Positions 1-7,448 are shown, counted from the stretch's first letter. The stretch is DNA of 33,594 nucleotides from Pseudomonadota bacterium (GCA_021795435.1 JAJYPJ010000002.1:1-33594); one strand, 5' to 3'. The notes: a model not told the origin generated them from the letters alone. Numbers and translations are program-made.

Positions 1-138
1 GGAGGTTGTCTGAATTGCTACGCGAAGTCCTGCCGCCTTGCAGCGGCCCCCCAGTGCATGGCGCGTATCGTCCCTGACTGCGTCGGCCGCATGCTGCTGG
101 ATGGCTTTCAGGATACGAGCGACGTGGTCGTCTTCTAA
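1..138 (+). CDS. possible C-terminal end of an unidentified Cys-rich protein (partial)
   Basis: An open frame enters from the left edge and stops with TAA at 136-138, giving 45 residues beginning GGCLNCYAKSC. Five cysteines in 45 residues (positions 3, 6, 11, 19, 27) hint at metal or Fe-S binding, but I do not recognise the family. A hand count of GC by codon position gives roughly 64/49/76 percent, which is the usual coding pattern for a GC-rich genome and favours this frame. An antisense frame (ATG at 162, reading off the edge) is equally open but fits that pattern less well. The stop lies 40 bp before the FNR-like box of ubiT, so this would be the end of an upstream transcription unit. Confidence 0.3.
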   Translation, partial: GGCLNCYAKSCRLAAAPQCMARIVPDCVGRMLLDGFQDTSDVVVF

Positions 139-177
139 ATGCGGGTTGCCTCGATCGGACATCGATCGCTTGCATTC

Positions 178-191
178 TTGACCTGGGACAA
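178..191 (+). promoter_or_regulatory. FNR/DNR-like box upstream of ubiT
   Basis: TTGACCTGGGACAA resembles the FNR-family consensus TTGAT-N4-ATCAA. The left half TTGAC is a common CRP/FNR-family variant, and the right half GACAA has one change from GTCAA. The centre is at 184.5. A class II promoter would then start near 226, with its -10 at 214-219, where TATCAA is found. This predicts activation of ubiT at low oxygen or during nitrogen-oxide respiration. The regulator is inferred. Confidence 0.6.
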
Positions 192-213
192 GGTGCAACG
201 GCCAGCCTGCGGT

Positions 214-219
214 TATCAA
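214..219 (+). promoter_or_regulatory. predicted -10 element of ubiT promoter
   Basis: TATCAA sits where the -10 hexamer of a class II FNR promoter is expected relative to the box at 178-191. The predicted transcript start is near 226. A strong ribosome binding site, GGGAGGAG at 225-232, follows 7 nt before the ATG at 240. Confidence 0.45.
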
Positions 220-239
220 GCGCAGGGAGGAGACGGGAA

Positions 240-1103
240 ATGCAGAGAATTCGACCCTTTTTCATGCGGGCCCATCGCGTGGCCATCGATGTCATCGACG
301 ATGCAATGATTGATGGTCTGGCGCTTCGGCAGAACGTCGTCGCATCGCTTGCGCAGCGGAAGCGCCGCAACGGCTTGCCCCTCAGGGACGACGAGCGCGA
401 ACGCCAGGTCCTTGAGCGGGCCCGGCAAAGGGCTGGACGTTGGCAGTTGGATCCCCTTGATGCCGAGCGGCTCATGCGCGCGACCATCGAATGCGCCGTG
501 GACAAGCAGGTGCGCGGCGAAGTCGAGCGGACCGGGAGGACGGTCGCGTTTTCAAGCCTTCGAGATCGCCTTCTGGCCTTGCTGCCGCCGCCGCGTGTGC
601 TCGCGGTTCCGTTGCGCCTCGTTCCCGACCCATGGCAGCAACGATTCGTCGAGATGGTCGTCGAGCGCGTCCTTCAGGCGCCACTTGCTGCGGGCAAGCT
701 CGATTTCCTTGTCGACCGGCGATTGGCCATTCAGATCAACGATCTTGGAATTCGGTGGGTCCTCACCGTACGCGATGGCCGCATCCACCATTGCGGTTGC
801 AAGGCGGAGGCCGAAGCGGCCGTCCAAGGCAATGCCCTGGAATTCATGCTCCTCGCGGGTCGCCTGGAAGATGCCGACACGCTGTTCTTCCAGCGACGGC
901 TGGCGCTGACCGGTGATACGGAACTGGGACTGACCGCTCGGAACCTGCTGGACCAGTTGCCCTGGGAGTCCGTTCCGCTCGCGCTTCGCATCGGTCTGCA
1001 TCGACTCGCGACCCTGGCGTCCGACGCACGCGAAGCGCATGGTCGGATCCGTGGCAAGCCAGCGCCACGGGCGCTGGCCCAATTGCCGCCCGCCAAGGCG
1101 TGA
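240..1103 (+). CDS. ubiT: chorismate-mutase-like domain fused to UbiT (SCP2 lipid carrier of O2-independent ubiquinone synthesis)
   Basis: The protein has 287 residues, while stand-alone UbiT (YhbT) has about 174. Residues 105-265 match UbiT: an SCP2-type fold with the signature DTLFFQRRL (213-221) followed by GDTELG (225-230). UbiT is the lipid-binding accessory factor that works with UbiU and UbiV in oxygen-independent hydroxylation of the ubiquinone ring. Residues 10-92 are extra. They align without gaps to the AroQ chorismate mutase domain of E. coli PheA as I recall it. Its active-site residues correspond to R13, R30, K41, D50, R53, E54 and Q90 here, and only the Ser84 equivalent differs (A86). 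The domain may therefore be a working chorismate mutase or a related lyase (PchB shares the fold). The start has a strong SD (GGGAGGAG). The gene converges on ubiV, and its promoter carries an FNR-like box. UbiT identity is secure; the domain's activity is inferred. Confidence 0.88.
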   Translation: MQRIRPFFMRAHRVAIDVIDDAMIDGLALRQNVVASLAQRKRRNGLPLRDDERERQVLERARQRAGRWQLDPLDAERLMRATIECAVDKQVRGEVERTGRTVAFSSLRDRLLALLPPPRVLAVPLRLVPDPWQQRFVEMVVERVLQAPLAAGKLDFLVDRRLAIQINDLGIRWVLTVRDGRIHHCGCKAEAEAAVQGNALEFMLLAGRLEDADTLFFQRRLALTGDTELGLTARNLLDQLPWESVPLALRIGLHRLATLASDAREAHGRIRGKPAPRALAQLPPAKA

Positions 1104-1197
1104 CGCCGGGGAGGATCTCCGTGCCGTCGGTTGCGGTCGCATTCGACTCGCGCGATGGCGATAGGGCCAGATCGTCGCGACGATGCGCCGGCGACCC

Positions 1198-2076
1198 TCA
1201 GGTGACGGCCATGGCGGGTAGTTGTGCCATTCCGGCCCGTCCATGCCAGTATCCATTGCACTCGCCGCGCCGCGTTCGGGGCGGCTCTTGCATGGCAGCA
1301 CGGAAATACGCGATGACGGAGGGCATGTCCTGTGACTGCGGGTACAGGCGCAAAAGATCTACGCCCGCGGCGCGAACTTCGTTGATTTCAGGGGCGAGAT
1401 CGCAGATCGACTCACTTTGGACCTGAATGCCATTGATGCGCAGGAACGGGTCGCCTTCGCGCGTCGAGAGCGGCAGGCCGCCCGAGTCCTCGATGCAGCG
1501 AAACCCACAATCATCCTTGGCGAGATCGTGTGCCCTCGCCGTAAAGCAGCGAGCTGAATAAGCCAATGGCAGGCGGCCCCAGGCGATCAGCTCGATTTCG
1601 GGCCAGAACGCGGGATCCGCCACCTCCCGGGTCTCGAGCAGTTGGTCACGGCCCTGCTCCACGCCGGGCACCCAGCGCTTCATTCCCGCGCGGCGCATCA
1701 ATTCCATCGCGCGATGGTTGTAAAGATTGATGCCGGGCCCCGCGACAAATGGCAATCCGCGCTCACGCAGCATTTGCACAGCGGACATGTCGTTCGCCTC
1801 GACCAGAAAACTCCCGTTCTCGACCAGACGCCGCAGGCGCGCAAGCTCAGATTCGGCTTCGATCAGGGTCAGTGTCGACAGGACGACCTCGCGCCCAGCA
1901 GCGACCAAGTCGCGGGCAAGGGTTAACCAGTCGTCTTCGCGAAGCTCCCGGCGCTTGCTGCATACCGTTTCGCCAAGATAGAAGACATCGATGGGCTGTT
2001 CCGCCATCGCCGAGTAAAAATCGAGTACTTGGCGACGAGGCCAGAAATATTGCAGGGGGCCGAGGGTCAATCGCAT
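1198..2076 (-). CDS. ubiV: UbiV, Fe-S subunit of O2-independent ubiquinone hydroxylation (peptidase U32 family)
   Basis: This 292-residue protein has the same length as E. coli UbiV (YhbV). UbiV pairs with UbiU as a 4Fe-4S heterodimer that hydroxylates the ubiquinone ring using prephenate rather than O2 as the oxygen donor. The four expected cluster cysteines are visible as C39, C177, C190 and C194, with the family's spacing between the last three. I chose the ATG at 2076 (MRLTLGPLQYFW), because the open frame extends further upstream only through ubiU in another frame. The gene begins 8 nt after the ubiU stop codon with no clear SD, so its translation is probably coupled to ubiU. It is the last gene of ubiD-ubiU-ubiV and converges on ubiT. 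Confidence 0.95.
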   Translation of the reverse strand: MRLTLGPLQYFWPRRQVLDFYSAMAEQPIDVFYLGETVCSKRRELREDDWLTLARDLVAAGREVVLSTLTLIEAESELARLRRLVENGSFLVEANDMSAVQMLRERGLPFVAGPGINLYNHRAMELMRRAGMKRWVPGVEQGRDQLLETREVADPAFWPEIELIAWGRLPLAYSARCFTARAHDLAKDDCGFRCIEDSGGLPLSTREGDPFLRINGIQVQSESICDLAPEINEVRAAGVDLLRLYPQSQDMPSVIAYFRAAMQEPPRTRRGECNGYWHGRAGMAQLPAMAVT

Positions 2077-2084
2077 GCGTCGAC

Positions 2085-3080
2085 TCAGTGCCAGGATCGA
2101 TGATAGGGACCCAGCGTCGTTCGTACGCCCTCTGCGACGCGACCGAGCGTGGCCTGCCAATCCGAGTCGACTCGAAAGTTCGGAGCATCCTCGCGCAAGC
2201 GGTCGATGGCGCGACGCCACACCGCCGCGACTGCGCCCACGTAGGCCGGGCTCCGTTGGCGCCCCTCGATCTTCACCGCGGCGATCCCGCAGGCTGCAAG
2301 GCGTGGAAGCAATTCCAGCGTGTCGAGACTTGTCGGCTCTTCCAGCGCGTGAAAGACCTCGGTGCCCACCTTGTAACGCCCCTTACAGACCGTCGGATAG
2401 CCCGCGGCCTCGCCATCGGCGAACCGGTCGATCAGCACGCCGTTGAGGCGCACGGTGCGTCCTTCGCCAGTTTCGTCCCAACGGACGAATTTGGCGGGGG
2501 AGCAAACGCCATGGCGATTGGGCGAAGCCCCCGTTACATAGCTTGAAAGCTGGCACCGGCCTTCGACCATGATGCACAAGCTTCCAAAAGCGAAAGTCTC
2601 CAGCGGCACGGGGGATTTTTCCGCGAGTCGCTCGACTTGCTGCAACGCAAGGACTCGGGGCAGGACGGCGCGACTGATACCGAACTCCGACGCGTAGTAG
2701 CGAAGCGCAGCGTGACTTGTGGCCGAACCCTGGACCGACAGGTGCCGCGGCAAGGCCGGATAATGGCGGGCGGCGTAATCCAGGACCGCCATTTCCGCGA
2801 TGATCAGGGCATCGACGCCCGATGCGGCGGCCTGGTCTACAACGTTCTCCCAATGGACAAGCCTTTGGGTCGTTGGATAGGTATTGAGCGCTAGGTAGAC
2901 CTTGCGGTGACGTGCATGGGCATAGGCGATTCCGCGGCGAAGATCCGCCTCGTCGAAGTTCAGACCCGGGAATGCGCGTGCGTTCGTCTCATCGCGAAGG
3001 CCCACGTAGACCGCATCGGCACCGTTGTCTACGGCCGCCTGCAAGGAGGGCAGGCTGCCAGCCGGGCAGACCAACTGCAT
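2085..3080 (-). CDS. ubiU: UbiU, Fe-S subunit of O2-independent ubiquinone hydroxylation (peptidase U32 family)
   Basis: This 331-residue protein is identical in length to E. coli UbiU (YhbU) and begins MQLVCPAGSLPSLQ. It is the partner of UbiV in anaerobic hydroxylation of the ubiquinone ring. The cluster ligands C169, C176, C193 and C232 fall at the same residue numbers as in E. coli UbiU from memory. The U32 features FGSLCIMVEGRC and EGRQRSPAYV are intact. The frame is open for 114 codons upstream, but that part overlaps the end of ubiD and has no UbiU homology, so I place the start at 3080, where GGAG precedes the ATG by about 8 nt. It lies 55 nt after ubiD in the same operon. Confidence 0.96.
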   Translation of the reverse strand: MQLVCPAGSLPSLQAAVDNGADAVYVGLRDETNARAFPGLNFDEADLRRGIAYAHARHRKVYLALNTYPTTQRLVHWENVVDQAAASGVDALIIAEMAVLDYAARHYPALPRHLSVQGSATSHAALRYYASEFGISRAVLPRVLALQQVERLAEKSPVPLETFAFGSLCIMVEGRCQLSSYVTGASPNRHGVCSPAKFVRWDETGEGRTVRLNGVLIDRFADGEAAGYPTVCKGRYKVGTEVFHALEEPTSLDTLELLPRLAACGIAAVKIEGRQRSPAYVGAVAAVWRRAIDRLREDAPNFRVDSDWQATLGRVAEGVRTTLGPYHRSWH

Positions 3081-3135
3081 GGAAGGGTCTCCGCTTTGGG
3101 CAATATGCGGAGCATCGGCGGTCCTGGTCGCGACG

Positions 3136-4623
3136 TTACTGATCCAGGTCAAGACCCGCACCAAAAGTCTGCGCCCACAGCGCGTCGACCCGCGCCTCGA
3201 CCAAGGGGTCCGGCCGGATGGGCCGGCCCCATGCCCGATGGGTCTCGCCCGCGACCTTGGTGGTGGCATCAATGCCCAGCTTGCCACCAAGGTTGGGATC
3301 GGGACTTGCGAAATCCAGATAATCGACTGGCGTGCGATCGACCACCAGACAATCGCGCGCGGGGTCGACCCGCGTCGAAATGGCCCACAAGACGGCATCC
3401 CAATTGCGCACATCGATGTCATCGTCGGTGACGATCACGAATTTCGTGTACGTGAACTGCCGCAAGTACGACCACACGCCGAACATCACGCGACGTGCAT
3501 GGCCTGGGTAACGCTTACGGATGCTGACGACCGCTACGCGATAAGAGCAGGCCGCGGGCGGCAGGTAAAAGTCAACGACCTCGGGAAAAATGCGACGCAG
3601 GATCGGAACGAACAGATCGTTCAACGCCATCGCCAGGACGGAAGGCTCGTCGTGCGGCGAGCGACCCATCCAGCTGCCTTGGTAAATGGCACCGTCGCGG
3701 CGGCACATACGGTCGACCGTGAAGACCGGAAAGCGGTCGACCGCGTTGTAATAGCCGGTATGGTCGCCGAATGGCCCTTCGAGGGCGGTGTCACCCGGCT
3801 GAATATGGCCCTCCAGGACGATTTCCGCGCTTGCGGGAAGGTCCAGTCCGGTCAGGTCGCTCCGCAGCACTTCTCCACGTGCTCCGCGGAGCAGTCCGGC
3901 AAATTCGAATTCCGACAGCGTGTCGGGCAGGGGCGCCACAGCCGCCAGCGTGGTTGCGGGGTCGGCCCCAATCGCCACGGCGACCGGAAATGGATCCGCC
4001 GGATGCTGCTCGCACCATTCAGCATGGTCTTGTGCGCCACCGCGATGGGCGAGCCAGCGCATCACCACGCGATTTCGACCGAGCAGTTGCATGCGGTAGA
4101 TGCCAATGTTCTGACGCTGCAGGCGGTGACTCCGGGTAATGACCAGGCCGAGGGTAATCAGGGGCGCGGCATCCTCCGGCCAGCACGTTTGAATGGGCAG
4201 CTCCGCGAGGTCCACGTCGGGGCCTTCGCGACGGTCGAATTGAAACGGAGCGCTGCGGGCGGGTTTCGGTGCCACGAGCGCGAGCTGGCCATAGATGGGC
4301 AAGGCGGCGGCGGCAGCGCGGAGCGACCCCGGCCAGCGGGGCTCTTTGAGCTCCGCCAAGAGTTCGCCCAGTTCGCGCAGCGAAGCGACGGGCCGACGGC
4401 CAAGTGCCATCTCGATGCGACGCACGCTACCGAAGACATTGCCCAGGAAGCGGTGGCGGCTAGGTCCCGCGTGCTCGAACAGCAACGCCGGGCCATCGCA
4501 TCGTTGCGCGCGCTGGCAGAAGGCTGTGATTTCGAGGTTCGAATCGACTGCCGCCGTGACGCGCCGAAGTTCGCGGGAACTTTCCAGCGCCGCAATGAAG
4601 GCGCGCAAGTCGTGGTAGCTCAT
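3136..4623 (-). CDS. ubiD: UbiD, 3-polyprenyl-4-hydroxybenzoate decarboxylase
   Basis: This 495-residue protein (E. coli UbiD is about 497) is a prenylated-FMN-dependent decarboxylase. It removes the carboxyl group of 3-polyprenyl-4-hydroxybenzoate after UbiA, a step that needs no oxygen. The family's R-E-D/E active-site set appears as R177 (IYRMQL) with E282 and D287 in EGPFGDHTGYY. The C-terminal segment LGIDATTK is typical. The start at 4623 is supported by GAGGG 8 nt upstream. ubiD is the first gene of a minus-strand operon with ubiU and ubiV, so a decarboxylase and both anaerobic hydroxylation subunits are made together. No ubiX, the prFMN supplier, is in the window. Confidence 0.95.
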   Translation of the reverse strand: MSYHDLRAFIAALESSRELRRVTAAVDSNLEITAFCQRAQRCDGPALLFEHAGPSRHRFLGNVFGSVRRIEMALGRRPVASLRELGELLAELKEPRWPGSLRAAAAALPIYGQLALVAPKPARSAPFQFDRREGPDVDLAELPIQTCWPEDAAPLITLGLVITRSHRLQRQNIGIYRMQLLGRNRVVMRWLAHRGGAQDHAEWCEQHPADPFPVAVAIGADPATTLAAVAPLPDTLSEFEFAGLLRGARGEVLRSDLTGLDLPASAEIVLEGHIQPGDTALEGPFGDHTGYYNAVDRFPVFTVDRMCRRDGAIYQGSWMGRSPHDEPSVLAMALNDLFVPILRRIFPEVVDFYLPPAACSYRVAVVSIRKRYPGHARRVMFGVWSYLRQFTYTKFVIVTDDDIDVRNWDAVLWAISTRVDPARDCLVVDRTPVDYLDFASPDPNLGGKLGIDATTKVAGETHRAWGRPIRPDPLVEARVDALWAQTFGAGLDLDQ

Positions 4624-4786
4624 TGGGCGGCCCTCGCTGCAAACGGACGACGGACACGCACAACGCGTTCATCGGTTTTCGCAACGCATCTCGGATGGTT
4701 TGACGACAGCGACACGGGACGAACCGCCTTTCTTGGGGGGAATGCCCGGCGCATTGCACGTCGGCGGCAACCGCGGGCCGGCGCGC

Positions 4787-4792
4787 AGTTTG
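4787..4792 (-). promoter_or_regulatory. possible -10 element of ubiDUV promoter
   Basis: On the minus strand this reads CAAACT. It sits where a class II FNR promoter would place its -10, given the box at 4815-4828. The transcript would start near 4780 and leave a leader of about 157 nt before ubiD. The match to TATAAT is weak (3 of 6), so this is a positional prediction only. The stretch 4624-4814 otherwise holds no gene I can support. Confidence 0.25.
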
Positions 4793-4814
4793 CGCTGGTC
4801 TCGCGCGCCATCCC

Positions 4815-4828
4815 TTGACCTGGGTCAG
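4815..4828 (-). promoter_or_regulatory. FNR/DNR-like box upstream of ubiDUV
   Basis: The plus strand reads TTGACCTGGGTCAG (minus strand CTGACCCAGGTCAA). This is an FNR-family inverted repeat with one mismatch in the right half-site. Its first ten bases are identical to those of the box ahead of ubiT, which supports common control of the two converging units. It lies only a few bases outside the inferred right end of the IS200/IS605 remnant, so the native promoter appears to have survived the insertion. Confidence 0.5.
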
Positions 4829-4845
4829 ATCAATGAACTCTCCCG

Positions 4846-4874
4846 CCGCTAAACCGCTTGCGCGGTTGTAGCGG
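4846..4874 (-). repeat. IS200/IS605-type right-end imperfect hairpin
   Basis: The plus strand forms a 12-bp stem: CCGCTA (4846-4851) pairs with TAGCGG (4869-4874), and AACCGC (4852-4857) pairs with GCGGTT (4862-4867). G4868 is bulged and the loop is TTGC. A subterminal hairpin with a bulged base just beyond tnpB is the hallmark of IS200/IS605 right ends. In intact elements it also forms the scaffold part of the TnpB guide RNA. Confidence 0.6.
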
Positions 4875-5440
4875 GGGGTTTCGCGGGTCACAGACTTCGA
4901 CCTGCCACGTTGCCGTGGCCGAGGTTTCGGTCTCGCCGCCACGCCCGTTCCAGGCGTGTGCGCGTCGATGAGTACCACCAACGCGCTGTTCTGGTCGCGC
5001 TGCATGATGTGCCCGCAGTGCGGGCAGAGATGCATGCGGTCGGCGAGCGTCTTGGGAACGACTTCCCAACACGCGGAGCACCGCTGCGACGGTTTGAGTT
5101 GGCGCGTGTTGCTCAGGTGCAGGCGCGTACCAGCTTCTTCCGCTTTGTACGCGAGCATCTGATGCGCCATGCCGAACGCCGCCGAGAGAATTTCCCGGTT
5201 GAGTCCGGCTTTTCGCCGCACGCGCCGCCCCGGCTCCTGCTCGGTGCCTCGGGCGCTGCGGCTCATGTTCTTCGGTGCGAGTTCTTCGGTCGCCAGCACC
5301 GCGCACTGCTGCACCATGCGCGACGTTTGCTTGTGCCGGAAGTCACGGTGCAGGTTGCCGATGCGCTCATGCAGCCGGGCCAAGCGGAGGCTCAGCCGCT
5401 GGTGCCGAACGGAACCCCGGCGCTTGCGTTCGCGCAAGTC
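4850..5440 (-). pseudogene. truncated TnpB (IS200/IS605-family OrfB) remnant
   Basis: The frame encodes the C-terminal half of a TnpB RNA-guided nuclease. It runs from RLARLHERIGNLHRDFRHK through the RuvC-II glutamate (LATEELAPKNM) and a zinc finger (CSAC ... CPHCGH) to the RuvC-III aspartate in RDQNSA. The N-terminal half, including the RuvC-I aspartate, is missing, and nothing recognisable as TnpB lies upstream of about 5440. The frame lacks its own stop and runs through the right-end hairpin into ubiD. With one catalytic acid lost it cannot be a working nuclease. No TnpA transposase is present. It sits between fabB and ubiD, and its ends are approximate. Confidence 0.8.
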
Positions 5441-5500
5441 CCAGGCGGAAAGGCGAAAACCGCCCGCTTGACCCCTCCTGCCCGGACGGCTTCGCCGGCG

Positions 5501-5515
5501 TGACGCTGCGCGTCA
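5501..5515. repeat. short perfect hairpin upstream of the TnpB remnant
   Basis: TGACGC-TGC-GCGTCA is a 6-bp perfect stem with a 3-nt loop. It lies about 60 bp beyond the point where TnpB homology ends. It may be the left-end hairpin of the deleted element, but its sequence does not resemble the right-end hairpin, so this is a suggestion only. A second small inverted repeat (CCGGC-CAAC-GCCGG, 5554-5567) follows. The rest of 5441-5639 shows no gene. Confidence 0.3.
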
Positions 5516-5639
5516 GGCCGAGCTAGGAAGGGGAATGCGTGGGCATGGGTTCACCGGCCAACGCCGGCTGGCTCAGGGCAGGTCGGGTTGGCTACACCAC
5601 GCGGGCGAGGGCACTCCGGCGCCCTTGCGGGCCGAAAGG

Positions 5640-6869
5640 TCAGCCCCCGTCGCGATGGCGCCGCAAGATCAAGGTGGCGTTGGTACCGCCGAATCCGAAA
5701 CTGTTGGAGAGGACGGTGTCCAGTTGCGCGGTCCGCGACTCCCTGACGATCGGCATGTCGGCGGCTTGCGCATCCAGCGCATCGATGTGCGCCGAACCCG
5801 CGATGAAGCCGTCTCGCATCATCAACAGGCAATAGATCGCCTCGTGCACGCTGGCGGCTCCGAGCGGATGGCCCGTCAGGGCCTTGGTCGACGATAGCGG
5901 AGGGCATGCATCGCCGAACACTTCGCGAAGCCCCTGCAGTTCCACGAGATCGCCCAGCGGGGTAGACGTACCATGGGTGTTGATGTAATCCACGCGCGGT
6001 TCGCCGGCAGCGGCGATCGCCATGCGCATACAGCGCACGGCACCTTCACCGCTCGGCGCAACCATGTCGGCCCCGTCGGAACTGATGCCGTAGCCGATCA
6101 ATTCGGCATGGATGCGGGCACCACGCCGGAGCGCATGTTCGCGCTCCTCAAGGACGAGCATGCCGCCGCCACCCGCGATCACGAAGCCGTCGCGACCCGC
6201 ATCGTAGGGCCGGGAGGCTTGCTCCGGCGTGTCGTTGAAGTGCGTTGACAGCGCGCCCATCGCATCAAACTGGGCGCTCATTCCCCAGTGTTCTTCCTCT
6301 CCGCCACCGGCAAAAGCCATGTCGAGCGCGCCGCTCGCTATCTCGCGGGCAGCCACGCCAATGCAGTGCGCCGACGTGGCGCAGGCCGCGGATATCGAGT
6401 AGCTCAGACCTCGGATGCCGTAGGCCGTCGCCAACGCCGCTGAAACCGTCGATCCCATCGTCCTCGGAACCATGTAGGGGCCGATGCGACGAACCCCTCG
6501 GCTGCGAAGCAAGTCGGCGGTCTCGATCTGGTTCGCCGGCGAGCCCCCACCCGATCCTGCGATCAGCCCGCTGCGCTCGCTGGTGACCAGGTCCGGCGTC
6601 AGTCCTGCATCGTCCAGCGCCGAGCGCATCGCCACGCAGGCATAGGCGGCCGCGTCACCCATGAAGCGTTTCATCTTGCGATCGATGGCTGCCTCGAGAT
6701 CGATCGTGGGGACGCCAGCCACGTGGCTGCGCAAGCCCATTTCCACATAGCCAGGCATGTGCCGGATGCCCGAACGGCCATCCCGGAGTGCACGGCTCAC
6801 GGTGTCCACGTCATTGCCGAGACACGAGACAATGCCCATGCCGGTAATCACGACCCGACGCATCGCCAC
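5640..6869 (-). CDS. fabB: FabB, beta-ketoacyl-ACP synthase I
   Basis: This 409-residue condensing enzyme elongates acyl-ACP with malonyl-ACP. FabB is the isozyme needed for unsaturated fatty acids, extending the cis-3-decenoyl-ACP made by FabA. The thiolase-fold triad is intact: C163 in [12 protein letters not shown]299 in [11 protein letters not shown] and H334 in [11 protein letters not shown]. The N-terminus [15 protein letters not shown] is typical. The start is either the GTG at 6869, directly after the fabA stop with GAAGG about 7 nt upstream, or the ATG at 6863. I kept the GTG because of its SD spacing. It forms an operon with fabA. Confidence 0.95.
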   Translation of the reverse strand: MAMRRVVITGMGIVSCLGNDVDTVSRALRDGRSGIRHMPGYVEMGLRSHVAGVPTIDLEAAIDRKMKRFMGDAAAYACVAMRSALDDAGLTPDLVTSERSGLIAGSGGGSPANQIETADLLRSRGVRRIGPYMVPRTMGSTVSAALATAYGIRGLSYSISAACATSAHCIGVAAREIASGALDMAFAGGGEEEHWGMSAQFDAMGALSTHFNDTPEQASRPYDAGRDGFVIAGGGGMLVLEEREHALRRGARIHAELIGYGISSDGADMVAPSGEGAVRCMRMAIAAAGEPRVDYINTHGTSTPLGDLVELQGLREVFGDACPPLSSTKALTGHPLGAASVHEAIYCLLMMRDGFIAGSAHIDALDAQAADMPIVRESRTAQLDTVLSNSFGFGGTNATLILRRHRDGG

Positions 6870-7382
6870 TCAAAACCCTTCCGTGCTGGTGAACAACCCA
6901 ACCCGCAAGTCCTTGGCCTCGTAGATCGGTCGACCGTCCACAAGAACCCGTCCGTCGCCAATGGACATGGCGAGCTTGTGCCTCATGACGCGACGAATGT
7001 CGATCTGATACGTCACCTTCTTCGCCGTCGGCAGCACCTGACCGGAAAACTTGACTTCTCCGACCCCCAGCGCACGCCCCCGGCCTGGCTGGCCCAGCCA
7101 GGCCAGAAAGAAGCCGACGAGCTGCCATAGGGCATCCAATCCCAAGCAGCCCGGCATAACGGGATCGTCTTCGAAATGGCAGGCAAAGAACCAGAGATCC
7201 GGGTGGATGTCGAGTTCGGCCTCAATCACGCCGCGACCGTATGCGCCACCCTCGGTCGAGATGTTGACGATGCGATCGAACATGAGCATGTTCGGCAACG
7301 GCAACCGGGCATTGCCGGGGCCGAATAGCTGGCCATGGCCACATGCAAGCAGGTCGCTGCGGGAGAATTGTGCGGACGGCAT
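6870..7382 (-). CDS. fabA: FabA, 3-hydroxydecanoyl-ACP dehydratase/isomerase
   Basis: This 170-residue hotdog-fold enzyme dehydrates 3-hydroxydecanoyl-ACP and isomerises trans-2- to cis-3-decenoyl-ACP, the entry to unsaturated fatty acids. The catalytic pair is H69 (FFACHF) and D83 ([11 protein letters not shown]). Length and the start [15 protein letters not shown] match the family. Its TGA directly abuts the fabB GTG, so the two genes are co-translated. No convincing SD precedes the ATG at 7382. An inverted repeat at 7411-7429 lies in the short upstream region. Confidence 0.96.
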   Translation of the reverse strand: MPSAQFSRSDLLACGHGQLFGPGNARLPLPNMLMFDRIVNISTEGGAYGRGVIEAELDIHPDLWFFACHFEDDPVMPGCLGLDALWQLVGFFLAWLGQPGRGRALGVGEVKFSGQVLPTAKKVTYQIDIRRVMRHKLAMSIGDGRVLVDGRPIYEAKDLRVGLFTSTEGF

Positions 7383-7410
7383 GATTGACTCGGGTACGCC
7401 CCGTTGAGGA

Positions 7411-7429
7411 ACGGTGGACCGTACACCGT
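7411..7429. promoter_or_regulatory. inverted repeat upstream of fabA (candidate operator)
   Basis: ACGGTG-N7-CACCGT is a perfect 6-bp inverted repeat centred 38 bp upstream of the fabA start. It sits where a repressor or activator of the fabAB promoter could bind. I do not recognise it as a known FabR or DesT site. It could also be chance in GC-rich DNA. Confidence 0.3.
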
Positions 7430-7448
7430 CCGCCCCGTGCTGGCAAAG

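Noticed and set aside
1-162. Minus-strand partial ORF from ATG 162 (MSDRGNPHLEDDHVARILKA...) running off the left edge
   Set aside because: It is a plausible-looking protein start, but it has no SD and its GC by codon position (about 76/49/64) fits coding less well than the opposite strand. It remains the alternative to the plus-strand partial CDS.
1171-1184. Perfect palindrome ATCGTCGCGACGAT between ubiT and ubiV
   Set aside because: It is tempting as a terminator between converging genes, but it has no loop and no T-tract. Chance palindromes of this kind are common in GC-rich DNA.
2085-3422. Longer UbiU frame (445 residues)
   Set aside because: The extra 114 N-terminal residues overlap ubiD and lack UbiU homology; the ATG at 3080 gives the exact family length.
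4620-4811. 63-residue minus-strand ORF overlapping the ubiD start (ATGA)
   Set aside because: The overlap is attractive, but third-position GC is low (about 62 percent) and second-position GC is high. The product is Arg/Pro/Cys-rich and resembles nothing known. It is more likely the ubiD leader.
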